This document shows, in pieces, positions 35,612 to 45,005 of a DNA stretch of 64,000 bases (positions are counted from its first letter, which is position 1; each line of letters begins with the position of its first letter). Location of the stretch: contig CAKOQQ010000006.1 of the NCBI GenBank assembly GCA_934101425.1, positions 29,095-93,094 on the forward strand. The letters run 5' to 3'. Source of the DNA: an uncultured Bacilli bacterium. GTDB lineage: Bacteria > Bacillota_I > Bacilli_A > RF39 > UBA660. The notes under the pieces were generated by a model. It was not told the DNA's origin. It searched no databases and saw only the letters and a program-made list of their open reading frames with translations. The position numbers were made by a program, and so were the translations under genes.

Positions 35612-37636
35612 ATGGCAAAAAATTTAGTTATAGTGGAATCTCCAAGTAAAAGTAAAACGATTGAAAAATATCTTGGTAAAGATTATAAAGTAGTGTCTTC
35701 AAAAGGTCATATAAGAGATTTATCTAATAAAGGCAAATTTGGCCTTGGTGTAGATATCGAAAATGATTTTAAACCAGATTATGTTATATTAAGCGGTAAA
35801 AAGAAAACTGTAAATGAATTAAAAAAAGATGCAGCAGCATCAGACTATGTATATCTTGCTACCGACCCTGACCGTGAAGGGGAAGCTATATCATGGCATT
35901 TATATAAAGTACTTGGCTTAAATGAAGATAATTATGAAAGAGTAGTATTTAATGAAATAACAAAAGATACTGTTACTAAAGCTTTTTCATCTCCTAGAAA
36001 AATTGATCAAGACTTAGTTAATAGTCAAGCAACTAGACAAATATTAGATAAAATAATAGGATTTAGATTAAGTAAATTAATACAATATAAAACAGATGGT
36101 ACGAGTGCTGGTAGAGTACAAAGTGTAGCTTTAAAATTAATTGTTGAAAGAGAACGTGAAATAGAATGTTTTATTCCGGAAGAATCATGGAGTATAACAG
36201 CTGTATTTAATGATTTCTCTGCTGATTTATTTAATTATAATCATAAAAAAATAGAAATTAAAGACGAAATAAAGGCTAATGAAATATTAGATAAATTAAG
36301 TAATTCTTTTAAAATAGAAGATGTTACAAAGAAACCAGGTAAAAAGGATTCTAAATTTCCATATACTACAAGTACTTTACAACAAGATGCATCTAATAAA
36401 TTAGGTATGAATGCTAAAAAAACAATGAGTATTGCCCAAAAATTATATGAAGGTATTGATTTAGCTAATGAAACAGTAGGGCTAATTAGTTATATGAGAA
36501 CTGACTCTACAAGATTATCTAATGATTTTATATCTAAAACATATAAATTTATAGAAGCTAAATATGGTAAAGAATATTTAGGAAGTGTAAAACTAAGTAA
36601 AAAGAAAGATAATGTTCAAGATGCTCATGAAGCTATTAGACCAACAGATATAAATAGAACACCTGAAAGTGTTAAACCATATTTAACTAATGAACAATTC
36701 AAATTATATAGAATGATATATTATAGAGCTTTAGCATCATTAATGGCTACAGCTAAAACGGAAAATACAACTATTATATTAGATAATAATAATTATCAAT
36801 TTAAAGCAACTGGTCAAGTTATTACTTTTGATGGTTATTTAAAAGTATATACTGATTATGAGGATGTAAAAGAGAGTATTCTTCCACCACTTGAAAAATA
36901 TAGTACAAATGTAATAATTGCTAAAGAAAAAATAAAAGAGCAACACTTTACAAAACCACCAGCTAGATATACAGAAGCAAGCTTAATTAAAAAAATGGAA
37001 GAACTTGGTATTGGTAGACCTAGTACATATGCAACAACTGTTGATACTTTAAAAAGTCGTGGATATGCTAATTTAGTAGAAAAGAAATTTGTGCCTACTA
37101 AAATAGGTATTGATGTAACAGATAAACTACAAGAATATTTTAATAGTATTATAAATGTAGAGTATACAGCTAATATGGAAACAGACTTAGATAAAATTAG
37201 TGAAGGTAAAGAAGATTGGCATAAAGTACTTAGAGATTTCTATTCTACATTTGAACCAACTCTTAATGAAGCTTTCCAAAAAATGGAAAAAAGAGAACCT
37301 GAAAAAACTGGAGAAAAGTGTCCAAATTGTGGAAGTGAACTTGTAATAAGAAATGGTAAATATGGATCATTTACAGCTTGTTCTAATTATCCAGAATGTA
37401 AATACATAAAAACTGAAACAAAAGAAATTATGAATTGTCCAAATTGTGATGGTAAAATAATTGAAAAGAAAACAAAAAAAGGAAAAGCATTTTATGGATG
37501 TTCTAATTATCCAAAATGTCAAACTGCTTTTTGGGATAAACCAATAGATGAAAAATGCCCAGAATGTAATTCGATTTTAACTATAAAAGGTAAAAAAATA
37601 AAATGTTCTAGTTGTACATATACTAAAGATGTGTAA
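35612..37636 (+). CDS. topA: DNA topoisomerase I
   Basis: A 674-residue type IA topoisomerase relaxing negative supercoils. The TOPRIM domain starts NLVIVESPSKSKTIEKYLG (~4) with the acidic triad in TDPDREGEAISWHL (~85-98). The catalytic Tyr is in GLISYMRTDSTRLS (~290). The C-terminus carries three CxxC-type zinc ribbons: CPNCGSE (~569), CPNCDG (~610) and CPECNS (~650). AAAGGAAG precedes the ATG. Length is normal. A terminator follows. Confidence 0.97.
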   Translation: MAKNLVIVESPSKSKTIEKYLGKDYKVVSSKGHIRDLSNKGKFGLGVDIENDFKPDYVILSGKKKTVNELKKDAAASDYVYLATDPDREGEAISWHLYKVLGLNEDNYERVVFNEITKDTVTKAFSSPRKIDQDLVNSQATRQILDKIIGFRLSKLIQYKTDGTSAGRVQSVALKLIVEREREIECFIPEESWSITAVFNDFSADLFNYNHKKIEIKDEIKANEILDKLSNSFKIEDVTKKPGKKDSKFPYTTSTLQQDASNKLGMNAKKTMSIAQKLYEGIDLANETVGLISYMRTDSTRLSNDFISKTYKFIEAKYGKEYLGSVKLSKKKDNVQDAHEAIRPTDINRTPESVKPYLTNEQFKLYRMIYYRALASLMATAKTENTTIILDNNNYQFKATGQVITFDGYLKVYTDYEDVKESILPPLEKYSTNVIIAKEKIKEQHFTKPPARYTEASLIKKMEELGIGRPSTYATTVDTLKSRGYANLVEKKFVPTKIGIDVTDKLQEYFNSIINVEYTANMETDLDKISEGKEDWHKVLRDFYSTFEPTLNEAFQKMEKREPEKTGEKCPNCGSELVIRNGKYGSFTACSNYPECKYIKTETKEIMNCPNCDGKIIEKKTKKGKAFYGCSNYPKCQTAFWDKPIDEKCPECNSILTIKGKKIKCSSCTYTKDV

Positions 37637-37641
37637 AGTAA

Positions 37642-37672
37642 AAGTCATAATATTGTATTATGGCTTTTTTTT
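37642..37672 (+). terminator. Intrinsic terminator after topA
   Basis: Eleven-bp stem AAGTCATAATA / TATTATGGCTT (one G-U) with a TTG loop and eight T. Confidence 0.8.
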
Positions 37673-37696
37673 ATATATAATTAATGTGGTGATGAT

Positions 37697-37873
37697 ATGG
37701 AAAAAATAAATGGTATTGAAAAAATAAATTTAGATGTTGACTTTGAACCAGAAGTGGAAATATGTGAAGAAGAAGAAACTGTAGAAGAAATATCGTTAGG
37801 TGAAATTGAATATGTAGAAGAAGAATATGATTTTGAAAATACATTAGAAATCGATTTATCAGAGGTACAATAA
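37697..37873 (+). CDS. Small acidic protein, unknown
   Basis: A 58-residue ORF from ATG 37697 behind GGTGAT, with TATAAT at 37676-37681. About a third of its residues are Glu or Asp (EVEICEEEETVEE in the middle), with no membrane helix. I do not recognise it. Its TAA overlaps the ATG of the 37873 gene (TAATG), so the two are coexpressed and may work together. The fact that a full promoter/ribosome module precedes it makes it a likely real gene despite its size. Confidence 0.65.
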   Translation: MEKINGIEKINLDVDFEPEVEICEEEETVEEISLGEIEYVEEEYDFENTLEIDLSEVQ

Positions 37874-39117
37874 TGGAAGAATTTTATAGAGAACAAATAG
37901 AAGCAGTACTTAATTATGTTACTTATTATAAATTGAGTACTGAAGAAGTATATAAATTACTTGCTAGTTATGGAATTGATGAAGGTACTAAGGGAGAGGA
38001 TAGAACTGAACTTAAAAATAGATGTGCAAGTTACGCTGAAAACTTAATAAGATCATATTCTAGTAGTGGATATAAGCTAATTCCTCATGTTCAAGATCAA
38101 GGTAATTATTTCCGCCATATCAATGTTACATTTGATAAAAATAAAGATAAAGGTGTAAGAGATGTAGTAAAATTATATATACCGATTAGAAGTGAAGCCT
38201 TAGAATATGGAACTAGTCAAATATATAACTACTTATTTCAAAATGGTATTAACTTTCAAAGCAAAATATCAGGTACAGAAAGAGCAGAAATGTTTGTTCT
38301 TAGAGTAGACTCTGTAGAAGATGCTAGAAAAGTAATTGATTTTTGTTCTTCTAAACCAGAAATATACAGAAATTATACTAGTACTAATCCTTTTATGGCT
38401 CATGTAAATGGTATTGGTGTAGCTAAAGATACTTATAATAGAAGTTATAATCAATATGTAGCATCTTGTATAAGTGAATATGCTAGAACTCATAATCCAA
38501 GAGAAAGTTATACAACTGACTTTATGGAATTTATAAAAAATAAATATGCTCGCAGTAATAATTCACAAGATAGATATATGGCTGCAACAACTTTAGAAAA
38601 TATGTTAGCAATAACAGGTGGAACTAATGTACTTGATTCATATAATGAAGAATACTATGTAGCATTTGATCCTAACTTCTTTTACTCATATAAAAGATAT
38701 AGAGATAGAAGTGGCTACTTTTATGAAGACAGTATGGGTAATAGAATAAATATGGAAACTAATCCAAGTTTATATATTTCTTTGCAAGCACAAAACTGTA
38801 TGCATAAAATGTTTACAGAAGAATATTCTACTCCTACACAAAAAATAGTTCCAACTAGAAGCTTTAAACTTCCTTCATCTATGGCCAATAAAATATCTAG
38901 AACAACAGATAAAATGATGGATGCTAAAGTAGGAGCATTTACTCCAGTAGCAGTAGATAATAATTATACTATGGAAGAAGTTCGTATGTTACTTCCATAC
39001 TTATATGCTGATTTTGCACAAAAATATAAGTATGCCGATATAGAAGAATGTAAAAAGGTAGCAGTAACTGTATTCCAAAACCAAAGGTTAAGAATTCCTG
39101 ATAGTGTACAAAGGTAA
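37873..39117 (+). CDS. Unknown 414-residue protein
   Basis: A soluble-looking 414-residue protein without signal peptide or membrane helix. Notable stretches are KLYIPIRSEALEYGTSQIYN (~97-116), RAEMFVLRVDSVEDARKVID (~137-156), and NPFMAHVNGIGVAKD (~173-187). The pattern of two short beta/alpha blocks followed by a loop NGIG.A.D has a faint likeness to HopA1-type proteins as I recall them, but I cannot support that assignment. The N-terminal ~60 residues are helical and charged. It is translationally coupled to the acidic ORF before it. No terminator with good pairing follows; prfB starts 52 bases on. Confidence 0.6.
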   Translation: MEEFYREQIEAVLNYVTYYKLSTEEVYKLLASYGIDEGTKGEDRTELKNRCASYAENLIRSYSSSGYKLIPHVQDQGNYFRHINVTFDKNKDKGVRDVVKLYIPIRSEALEYGTSQIYNYLFQNGINFQSKISGTERAEMFVLRVDSVEDARKVIDFCSSKPEIYRNYTSTNPFMAHVNGIGVAKDTYNRSYNQYVASCISEYARTHNPRESYTTDFMEFIKNKYARSNNSQDRYMAATTLENMLAITGGTNVLDSYNEEYYVAFDPNFFYSYKRYRDRSGYFYEDSMGNRINMETNPSLYISLQAQNCMHKMFTEEYSTPTQKIVPTRSFKLPSSMANKISRTTDKMMDAKVGAFTPVAVDNNYTMEEVRMLLPYLYADFAQKYKYADIEECKKVAVTVFQNQRLRIPDSVQR

Positions 39118-39145
39118 ATTTTTCCTTTTTTTAATACAAAAAAAA

Positions 39146-39166
39146 TGATATAATTAAAATGGTGAT
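39146..39166 (+). promoter_or_regulatory. Extended -10 and ribosome site for prfB
   Basis: TGATATAAT (39146-39154), then GGTGAT (39161-39166) and ATG 39170. Confidence 0.6.
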
Positions 39167-39169
39167 AAT

Positions 39170-40277
39170 ATGGAACTAAGTGAATTAGTAAATATATATC
39201 AGGAATTTTCAAAAGAAATAAATGATTTATTGGTGTTTCTTTGAACCTGATAAGAAAAAAGAGAGAATAAAAGCTTTAGAAGAAGAAATGGCTAAACCTG
39301 ATTTTTGGAGTGATAAAAAAAATAGTGAAACTATTATAGAAGAAGTAAATTATTTAAAAAATACATTAAATAAAACAAAGGAATTAAAAGATAAAATAGA
39401 AACTTCTATGGATATGTTAGAAGAACTTAAAACTACTAGAGATAATGATATTGAACTTTTATTAAAAGAAGAAGTAGATGAATTAAAAGAAGAGATTTCA
39501 TCTTTACAAATAAATATATTATTATCAGGACCATATGATAAGGAAAATGCTATTTTTGAAATACATAGTGGAGCTGGTGGAACAGAAGCTTGTGATTGGG
39601 CTAATATGCTTTATCGTATGTATACAAGATACTTCGAAAAAAATAATTACAAAGTAGAAGTAATTGATTTACAACCAGGTGAAGAAGTAGGAATTAAGAG
39701 TGTTTCTATGCTGGTTAAAGGATATAATACATATGGATATTTAAAGAGTGAAAAAGGGGTTCATAGACTAATTAGAATATCACCTTTTGATTCTAATAAA
39801 AGAAGACATACATCATTTGCATCAGTAAATGTAAGTCCATTATTTAATAATTCAGATATTAATATAAATATTGATGAAAAAGATTTAAGAATAGATGTAT
39901 ATCATAGTAGTGGAGCTGGAGGACAAAGTGTTAATACAACTGATTCTGCAGTAAGAATAACACATATTCCAACGAAAATAGTAGTAACATGTCAAAATGA
40001 AAGAAGTCAACTTCAAAATAAAGAAAAAGCTATGGAAATATTAAAAAATAGATTATATGAACTAGAACTAAAAAAAAGAGAAGAAGAATTAGCTAAGGTA
40101 AAAGGTGTTAATTCTGATATAAATTTTGGTAATCAAATAAGAACTTATACAATGCACTCTTATTCTTTAGTTAAAGATCATAGAACAAATGTTGAAACTA
40201 ATAATGTAGAATCTGTATTAGATGGGAATATTGATATGTTTATAAATGCATATTTAAAGAAAGGTGTAGTATGTTAA
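39170..40277 (+). CDS. prfB: Peptide chain release factor 2, programmed +1 frameshift
   Basis: RF2 ends translation at UGA and UAA. It is read from ATG 39170 for 24 codons to CTT TGA (39239-39244), then shifts +1 by skipping the T at 39242, and continues GluProAspLysLys to 40277: 368 residues in all. This is the classical autoregulatory site: low RF2 favours the shift. The internal ribosome-pairing element is GGTG three bases before CTT rather than AGGGGG, fitting this genome's usual GGTGAT. The GGQ loop is GAGGQSVNTTDSAVRITH (~245), and the SPF anticodon tripeptide is in ISPFDSNKRRHTS. The join is 39170-39241 plus 39243-40277. Confidence 0.95.
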
Positions 40278-41104
40278 AAAAAGTATTTTATTTTATAATT
40301 GGTCTTTTACTAATGGCTATAGGGTTTAATACTTTTTTAAAGGATTTGAATATAGTTCAAGGTGTAAGTGGTATTGCTCTTATGTTTGAAAGAACATTAG
40401 GATATGATACTTCATTAGTTATTTTAGTAGCTAATGTAATATTCTTAATATTAGGAGTAATATTTTTGGGAGTAAAAGTAACTAGAAGTTGTATACTAGA
40501 ATCCATTTTATTCCCATTATTTGTAAAAATAACAGAATGGATAACTATAGATTTTGGTAAAACAGAACATATATTAATAGCTATTACAGGAGCTTTAGTC
40601 TTTGGAGCTGGCATAGGACTTGTCTATAAATCAGGATTTGCAACCGGTGGTACTGGAATACTTAATTATATATTCTCAAAATATTTAAAAATACCAATTG
40701 GTAAAGCCTTATTTTTAACATCACTTATTATTATGTCTTGTGGATATTTCTTATTTGGATTTGAAACATTTATATATTCACTTCTTACAATGTATATAGC
40801 AAGTATGGTAACCGACAAGATAATGCTTGGTATATCAGATTCTAAAACATTCTTTATATTTACTGATAAAGAAAAAGAAATAAAGAAATTAATAATAAAT
40901 GAATTTAAAACAGGAGTAACTATGTTAGATGCTCATGGTGGTTATACTAATAAACCAAAAAAAATTATATTATGTGTAATGCAAACTAGAAATTATATTA
41001 AATTAAAAGAAGAAATATTAAAAATAGATAGTGAAGCTGATTTTGTTATAACAGATAGCTATGAAGTAATTGGTGGATTACACAAATATGAGGAGGAAAT
41101 ATAG
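40271..41104 (+). CDS. YitT-family membrane protein
   Basis: A 277-residue protein with a membrane part of five to six helices (first ~175 residues) and a C-terminal cytoplasmic DUF2179 domain (GVTMLDAHGGYTNKPKKIIL ~217-236). FATGGTGILNYI (~120) is a family hallmark. Function is unknown; transport has been proposed for the family. It overlaps the prfB end by seven bases and leads into ftsE. In B. subtilis a YitT-type gene (yvjA) lies in the same place between prfB and ftsEX, so the order is conserved. Confidence 0.85.
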   Translation: MLKKVFYFIIGLLLMAIGFNTFLKDLNIVQGVSGIALMFERTLGYDTSLVILVANVIFLILGVIFLGVKVTRSCILESILFPLFVKITEWITIDFGKTEHILIAITGALVFGAGIGLVYKSGFATGGTGILNYIFSKYLKIPIGKALFLTSLIIMSCGYFLFGFETFIYSLLTMYIASMVTDKIMLGISDSKTFFIFTDKEKEIKKLIINEFKTGVTMLDAHGGYTNKPKKIILCVMQTRNYIKLKEEILKIDSEADFVITDSYEVIGGLHKYEEEI

Positions 41105-41800
41105 ATGGATTTAATTAGAATAAAAGATGTTACTAAAACTTATAAAAATGGTGTAACTGCACTTTATAACATAAGTTTAGACATAGAAAAAGGTGAATTT
41201 GTATTTGTCATTGGAGCTACTGGATGTGGTAAATCAACACTTATAAAAACAATGTATAGAGAAGAAAGACCTACAAGTGGTACTATAACTGTTGGTGGTC
41301 TTGATGTAACTAAATTAAGAAATAGTAAAGTATATAAAATAAGAAGAAAAATTGGAGTAGTATTTCAAGATTATAAATTATTACCAAAATTAACAGTCTA
41401 TGAAAATGTAGCCTTTGCACTTGAAATATTTGGATTACCTAAAGATGAAGTACATAATAAAGTAATGAAAGTACTTGATTTAGTTGGACTTAAAAATAAA
41501 GCTAAACATATGCCAACAGAATTATCTGGGGGTGAACAACAAAGAGTTGCAATTGCAAGAGCTATCGTAAATGGACCTAAATTACTTATTTGTGATGAAC
41601 CAACAGGTAACTTAGATGAAAAGACAAGTATGGAAATAATGAAAGTATTAAATGAAATAAATAGGCTTGGTACAACAATTATAATGGTAACACATGATAG
41701 AGGAATTGTTAGAAAAATGAAGAAAAGAGTAGTATTATTAGATTCTGGTAGAATTGTAAAAGACTACGAGAAAGGAACATATAAAGATGAAAGTATTTAG
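41105..41800 (+). CDS. ftsE: Cell division ATP-binding protein FtsE
   Basis: A 231-residue ABC ATPase that with FtsX controls peptidoglycan hydrolases at division or sporulation. Walker A is GATGCGKST (~38), signature LSGGEQQ (~140), Walker B LLICDEPTGNLD (~160), and the H-loop THDR (~195). GAGGAAATAG precedes the ATG, and its end overlaps the start of ftsX by 14 bases, implying coupled translation. Confidence 0.95.
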   Translation: MDLIRIKDVTKTYKNGVTALYNISLDIEKGEFVFVIGATGCGKSTLIKTMYREERPTSGTITVGGLDVTKLRNSKVYKIRRKIGVVFQDYKLLPKLTVYENVAFALEIFGLPKDEVHNKVMKVLDLVGLKNKAKHMPTELSGGEQQRVAIARAIVNGPKLLICDEPTGNLDEKTSMEIMKVLNEINRLGTTIIMVTHDRGIVRKMKKRVVLLDSGRIVKDYEKGTYKDESI

Positions 41801-42689
41801 AATATTTGGAAGAAATATAAGAGATTCATTTAAAAGTGTATTTAGAAACTTATCACTTTCAATGGCTTCTATAATGTGTATTACTATTACTTTAGTCGTT
41901 GTTTCATTAGCAATAATACTTACATATAATGTTAATAATTTTACAAAAGAAGTAGAAAAAGATGTATCAATAGTAGTATTCTTAGATTCATCTATTACTG
42001 ATGAAGGAATAGATGATGTATCTGATGAACTTGATAAAATCGCTAATATAGCTGGAGAACCAATTAAAAAAACAAAGAAACAAGTAACAGAAGAAATGAT
42101 GGAAACATCACAAATATGGAAAGATATAATGAGTAAATGGACTGATGAAGAAAATCCTTTACAAGCAACTTTTGAAGTAAAAGTAGTTGATTTAAAGTAT
42201 ATAGATGAAGTAGCCAATCAAATAAAAGAAATAAAAGGAGTAGATACTTTATCATATGGAGAAGGACTAATTAAACCACTTATAAGTGTCTTTGCAGCAG
42301 TAAAAGATATTGGAATTATAATAGTAGTTGCTCTTATATTAGTAACAGCATTCTTAATATCAAATACTATTAAAATAACTATTTTCTCAAGAAAAAGAGA
42401 AATAGAAATAATGAGACTTGTAGGAGCATCAAATATAAATATTAAATTACCATTTATGTTTGAAGGATTAATACTTGGTATGATTGGTTCTATAGTACCT
42501 ATTCTAATAACTTGTTATGGTTATATAAAGTTATATGAAACATCAAATTTAACTAAAATATCACCATTTTTAATACTTGTTAATCCAACACCATTTGTAT
42601 ATATTGTATCTTTAATTTTACTTGCAATAGGCATGGTAGTAGGTATGATAGGTAGTTATGGAGCTGTTAAAAAACATTTAAAAATATAA
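41787..42689 (+). CDS. ftsX: Cell division protein FtsX
   Basis: A 300-residue membrane partner of FtsE. One helix near residue 25-45, a large extracellular loop (~50-170) that in relatives contacts wall hydrolases, then three helices (~172-195, 222-245, 270-290). IFSRKREIEIMRLVGAS (~193-209) between helices is the FtsX hallmark. Length and topology are normal. The operon prfB-yitT-ftsE-ftsX ends at the terminator that follows. Confidence 0.94.
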   Translation: MKVFRIFGRNIRDSFKSVFRNLSLSMASIMCITITLVVVSLAIILTYNVNNFTKEVEKDVSIVVFLDSSITDEGIDDVSDELDKIANIAGEPIKKTKKQVTEEMMETSQIWKDIMSKWTDEENPLQATFEVKVVDLKYIDEVANQIKEIKGVDTLSYGEGLIKPLISVFAAVKDIGIIIVVALILVTAFLISNTIKITIFSRKREIEIMRLVGASNINIKLPFMFEGLILGMIGSIVPILITCYGYIKLYETSNLTKISPFLILVNPTPFVYIVSLILLAIGMVVGMIGSYGAVKKHLKI

Positions 42690-42713
42690 AAAATGACATT
42701 ATGTCATTTTTTT
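42688..42713 (+). terminator. Terminator after ftsX, overlapping the next promoter
   Basis: Eleven-bp stem AAAAAATGACA / TGTCATTTTTT with a three-base loop and seven T. Its 5' arm holds the likely -35 of the next gene. Confidence 0.8.
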
Positions 42714-42721
42714 GATATAAT
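42693..42721 (+). promoter_or_regulatory. Promoter of 42737 inside the ftsX terminator
   Basis: ATGACA (42693-42698, five of six consensus), 17-base spacer, TATAAT (42716-42721) preceded by TGA, then GGTGAT and ATG 42737. The spacer contains most of the terminator hairpin. Confidence 0.6.
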
Positions 42722-42736
42722 TATCATGGTGATAAA

Positions 42737-43669
42737 ATGAAGAATGCATTAAAAATAATACTTATAGTAGTACTTATAATACTTATTTCTTTTGTTGGAT
42801 ATAAAATATTTACTAAACAAGATACAGTAGAAGAAGAAAAATTAGTAGTATCAGATAATACAGTAATGATGGATTTAGGTGATGTATTATTACTTATAAA
42901 TGATGATAAAATAACAAATGCTATATATTATAATTTTGATGGATGTTATTTATTAGGTGATAAAAAAATAACTAATGAAGATTTAGAATCATTATTAACA
43001 ATTACAGAAATACTTAATAGTTATAATAAATTAACAGAACTTACAATATATGAAACTGATGGTCTTACATCCGCTAAAATAGATAGTTTATTAGAAACAA
43101 AAAAATATAATGTTAGCCTAAATATATATACTTCACTTGTAAATTTAGAAAATAAAGTCGCTAAATTAAATATTGGTGATATAAAAGATATAAGTAAAGT
43201 AGATTTAATAACTAAATTATATGATAATTCAAAAGAAATAAAAAAAGAAGTTAATAATAGTTTAGAACTTGAAAATATGACTCATCAAGAAGTTAGAAAA
43301 TATATGATTAGAGATATAGATGAAATTAAATTATTATTAGAAGATAATGTTGAATATAAATTAACTAAAAAAATGGGTAAGATTGATGGTAATAATAGAA
43401 TATATTATTGTTATGAAGATTCTAGATGCTTTATATATGATTATGTTAATGATAAAAAAACTAAAATATTCTTAGATGAAAAATTAATGAAATTAGATTA
43501 TTCATATTACTTAGACTATGAAGTAACATATGTAACTACTAGTATTAATGGTAATTTAATGTGTGAAGATGCTGATGGCAATATGATTACTATAAATAAT
43601 TATGTGAAAAATACTGACTTAAAATATTATAAAGAATATTTAAAATGTGCAAAAAAGAAAACCACTTAA
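42737..43669 (+). CDS. Membrane-anchored extracytoplasmic protein, unknown
   Basis: A 310-residue protein with one N-terminal membrane helix (~5-23) and no lipobox Cys, so the rest is outside. The remainder is Asn/Lys/Asp-rich with scattered Cys (FDGCYLL ~70, YYCYEDSRC ~224-232, LMCEDAD ~275, LKCAKK ~303). I do not recognise a domain. It is a single-gene unit between a short-leader promoter and a strong terminator, next to the convergent spoVG. Confidence 0.6.
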   Translation: MKNALKIILIVVLIILISFVGYKIFTKQDTVEEEKLVVSDNTVMMDLGDVLLLINDDKITNAIYYNFDGCYLLGDKKITNEDLESLLTITEILNSYNKLTELTIYETDGLTSAKIDSLLETKKYNVSLNIYTSLVNLENKVAKLNIGDIKDISKVDLITKLYDNSKEIKKEVNNSLELENMTHQEVRKYMIRDIDEIKLLLEDNVEYKLTKKMGKIDGNNRIYYCYEDSRCFIYDYVNDKKTKIFLDEKLMKLDYSYYLDYEVTYVTTSINGNLMCEDADGNMITINNYVKNTDLKYYKEYLKCAKKKTT

Positions 43670-43677
43670 GTGGTTTT
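43658..43677. terminator. Bidirectional terminator between 42737 and spoVG
   Basis: Perfect 20-base palindrome AAAACCACTT / AAGTGGTTTT with T runs on both strands. Confidence 0.85.
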
Positions 43678-43935
43678 TTAGTCTTCTTTATTATATGCAT
43701 CAAGAATTTCTTTTTCAAACATTGTACGTACTTCTTGAGTAATAGGATGAGCTATATCTCTATATCCACCAGTAGCTGTTTGTCTACTTGGCATAGCTAT
43801 GAATAAACCTTTATCTCCTTCAATAATACGAATATCATGAATAGCAAAGCAATCATCTAATAATACAGAAGCTATTCCTTTCATTCTTGATCCTTCTTTT
43901 TCAACTTTTCTAACGTTTACAGATGTAATTTTCAA
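43678..43935 (-). CDS. spoVG: RNA/DNA-binding regulator SpoVG
   Basis: An 85-residue protein; the start is TTG at 43935 behind GGAGGAGA. KITSVNVRKV at the N-terminus, ASVLLDDCFAIHDIRIIEG (~22-40) and FIAMPSRQTATGGYRDIAHP (~46-65) are diagnostic. SpoVG affects septation at sporulation and, in other Firmicutes, capsule and virulence gene control through nucleic-acid binding. It lies downstream of veg and yabG, the same neighbourhood as in B. subtilis, and has its own promoter. Confidence 0.95.
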   Translation of the reverse strand: MKITSVNVRKVEKEGSRMKGIASVLLDDCFAIHDIRIIEGDKGLFIAMPSRQTATGGYRDIAHPITQEVRTMFEKEILDAYNKED

Positions 43936-43962
43936 AGTATCTCCTCCTTGTAATCTAATTAT

Positions 43963-43991
43963 AGTATATAATAAAATATATTAAAAATCAA
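43963..43991 (-). promoter_or_regulatory. spoVG promoter
   Basis: On the minus strand TTGATT, 17-base spacer, TATACT; between veg and spoVG. Confidence 0.6.
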
Positions 43992-44212
43992 CACTTTTTA
44001 GAAAAATCAATTTTTATTGTTTTAGTGATAACATCAGAATATGTAAATGTTTTTACAGTACCACTTTCATTTTCTACTAAAAAAATATAATCATATAATT
44101 TCTTTAAAATAACATTATATTTTTCAAATTTATTTCTTCCTAAATTATATTTAATATTGATTTCTTTACCAACATAATTATTTAATTCATTTTTTATCAT
44201 ATCTATTGTCAT
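43988..44212 (-). CDS. veg: Veg-like protein
   Basis: A 74-residue protein with the Veg pattern: VGKEINIKYNLGRNKFEKYN (~14-33), then a strand block ending TFTYSDVITKTIKIDF (~56-71). Veg is a small Sm-like beta-barrel protein affecting biofilm control and spore outgrowth in Bacillus. ATG overlaps the last bases of yabG by four, so translation is coupled. Order yabG-veg matches B. subtilis. Confidence 0.85.
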   Translation of the reverse strand: MTIDMIKNELNNYVGKEINIKYNLGRNKFEKYNVILKKLYDYIFLVENESGTVKTFTYSDVITKTIKIDFSKKC

Positions 44213-44973
44213 CTAGGGTACCCCATATACATAGTACCTTTAGTTTTAATACCACCAATACCATTAGTTTTATATTTTGTACTATCTAATATCTTTTTTA
44301 AATCAATATCTGTATTAACATCAGAAAGTGCCATATTAGCGGCTATAATAGCAGGATCTAAAGCATGAATATTAACTCTTTTAGGACTAGATGCAAAGTT
44401 AGCTCCAGCTCTTATTAAATCTTCATAATTAGATTGACAAGCACCAGCAATAATAATTAGTTTTTCATGACTTTTTTCAAATTTTCTAGCTTCTTTAATT
44501 GATGCTACAAAATTAGAACTATTTTTATATCTGTTTTCATTTTTATAAAAAGCATCATGACCTGTTATAACAACAATACTAGGATTATATTCTTCTAACC
44601 AAGTTCTAATATTATTAGCAGTATCACTTTCTATTGATAATTCACCAACTGCCATTAAATTACATTCTTCATAATATTTTAAACACTTTTTTAAATATAA
44701 TTCATCACCGTCTATATGTAATATTTTACCAGGTAAATAAAAGTAATTATTTCGATCTAAATTAAAATTTTCTTTTATTCTTTCATAAAAATCTTTAGAA
44801 TCATCTTTGATTTCACCATCATATTTTTCTAAATCAGATATATCTGCATCAGCATAAAGTCTTACTATAACACCTTTTAATTCACATATATCATCATTTA
44901 TATTTTCAATTACAAAGATAGTATCATTATTATATGATTTTCGTGTAACTAAATCACCAACTTTTAAGTTCAT
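44209..44973 (-). CDS. yabG: Sporulation-specific protease YabG
   Basis: A 254-residue protein: VGDLVTRKSYNNDTIFVIEN (~5-24), VRLYADADISDLE, then VVITGHDAFYK (~143), IIAGACQSNYEDLIRAGANF (~173-192) and SSPKRVNIHALDPAI. The conserved Cys in GACQS and His in GHDA fit the family's Cys-protease-like core. YabG processes spore coat proteins during maturation. It is the first gene of yabG-veg, reading away from the polysaccharide deacetylase. AGGGAGG precedes the ATG. Confidence 0.93.
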   Translation of the reverse strand: MNLKVGDLVTRKSYNNDTIFVIENINDDICELKGVIVRLYADADISDLEKYDGEIKDDSKDFYERIKENFNLDRNNYFYLPGKILHIDGDELYLKKCLKYYEECNLMAVGELSIESDTANNIRTWLEEYNPSIVVITGHDAFYKNENRYKNSSNFVASIKEARKFEKSHEKLIIIAGACQSNYEDLIRAGANFASSPKRVNIHALDPAIIAANMALSDVNTDIDLKKILDSTKYKTNGIGGIKTKGTMYMGYPR

Positions 44974-45005
44974 ATGACCTCCCTTATAATTGTATTCATA
45001 AAAAA

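Noticed and set aside
41738..42217. Minus-strand ORF (159 codons) opposite ftsX
   Set aside because: ftsX is clearly the real gene; the antisense frame has shadow-type composition and no start signals.
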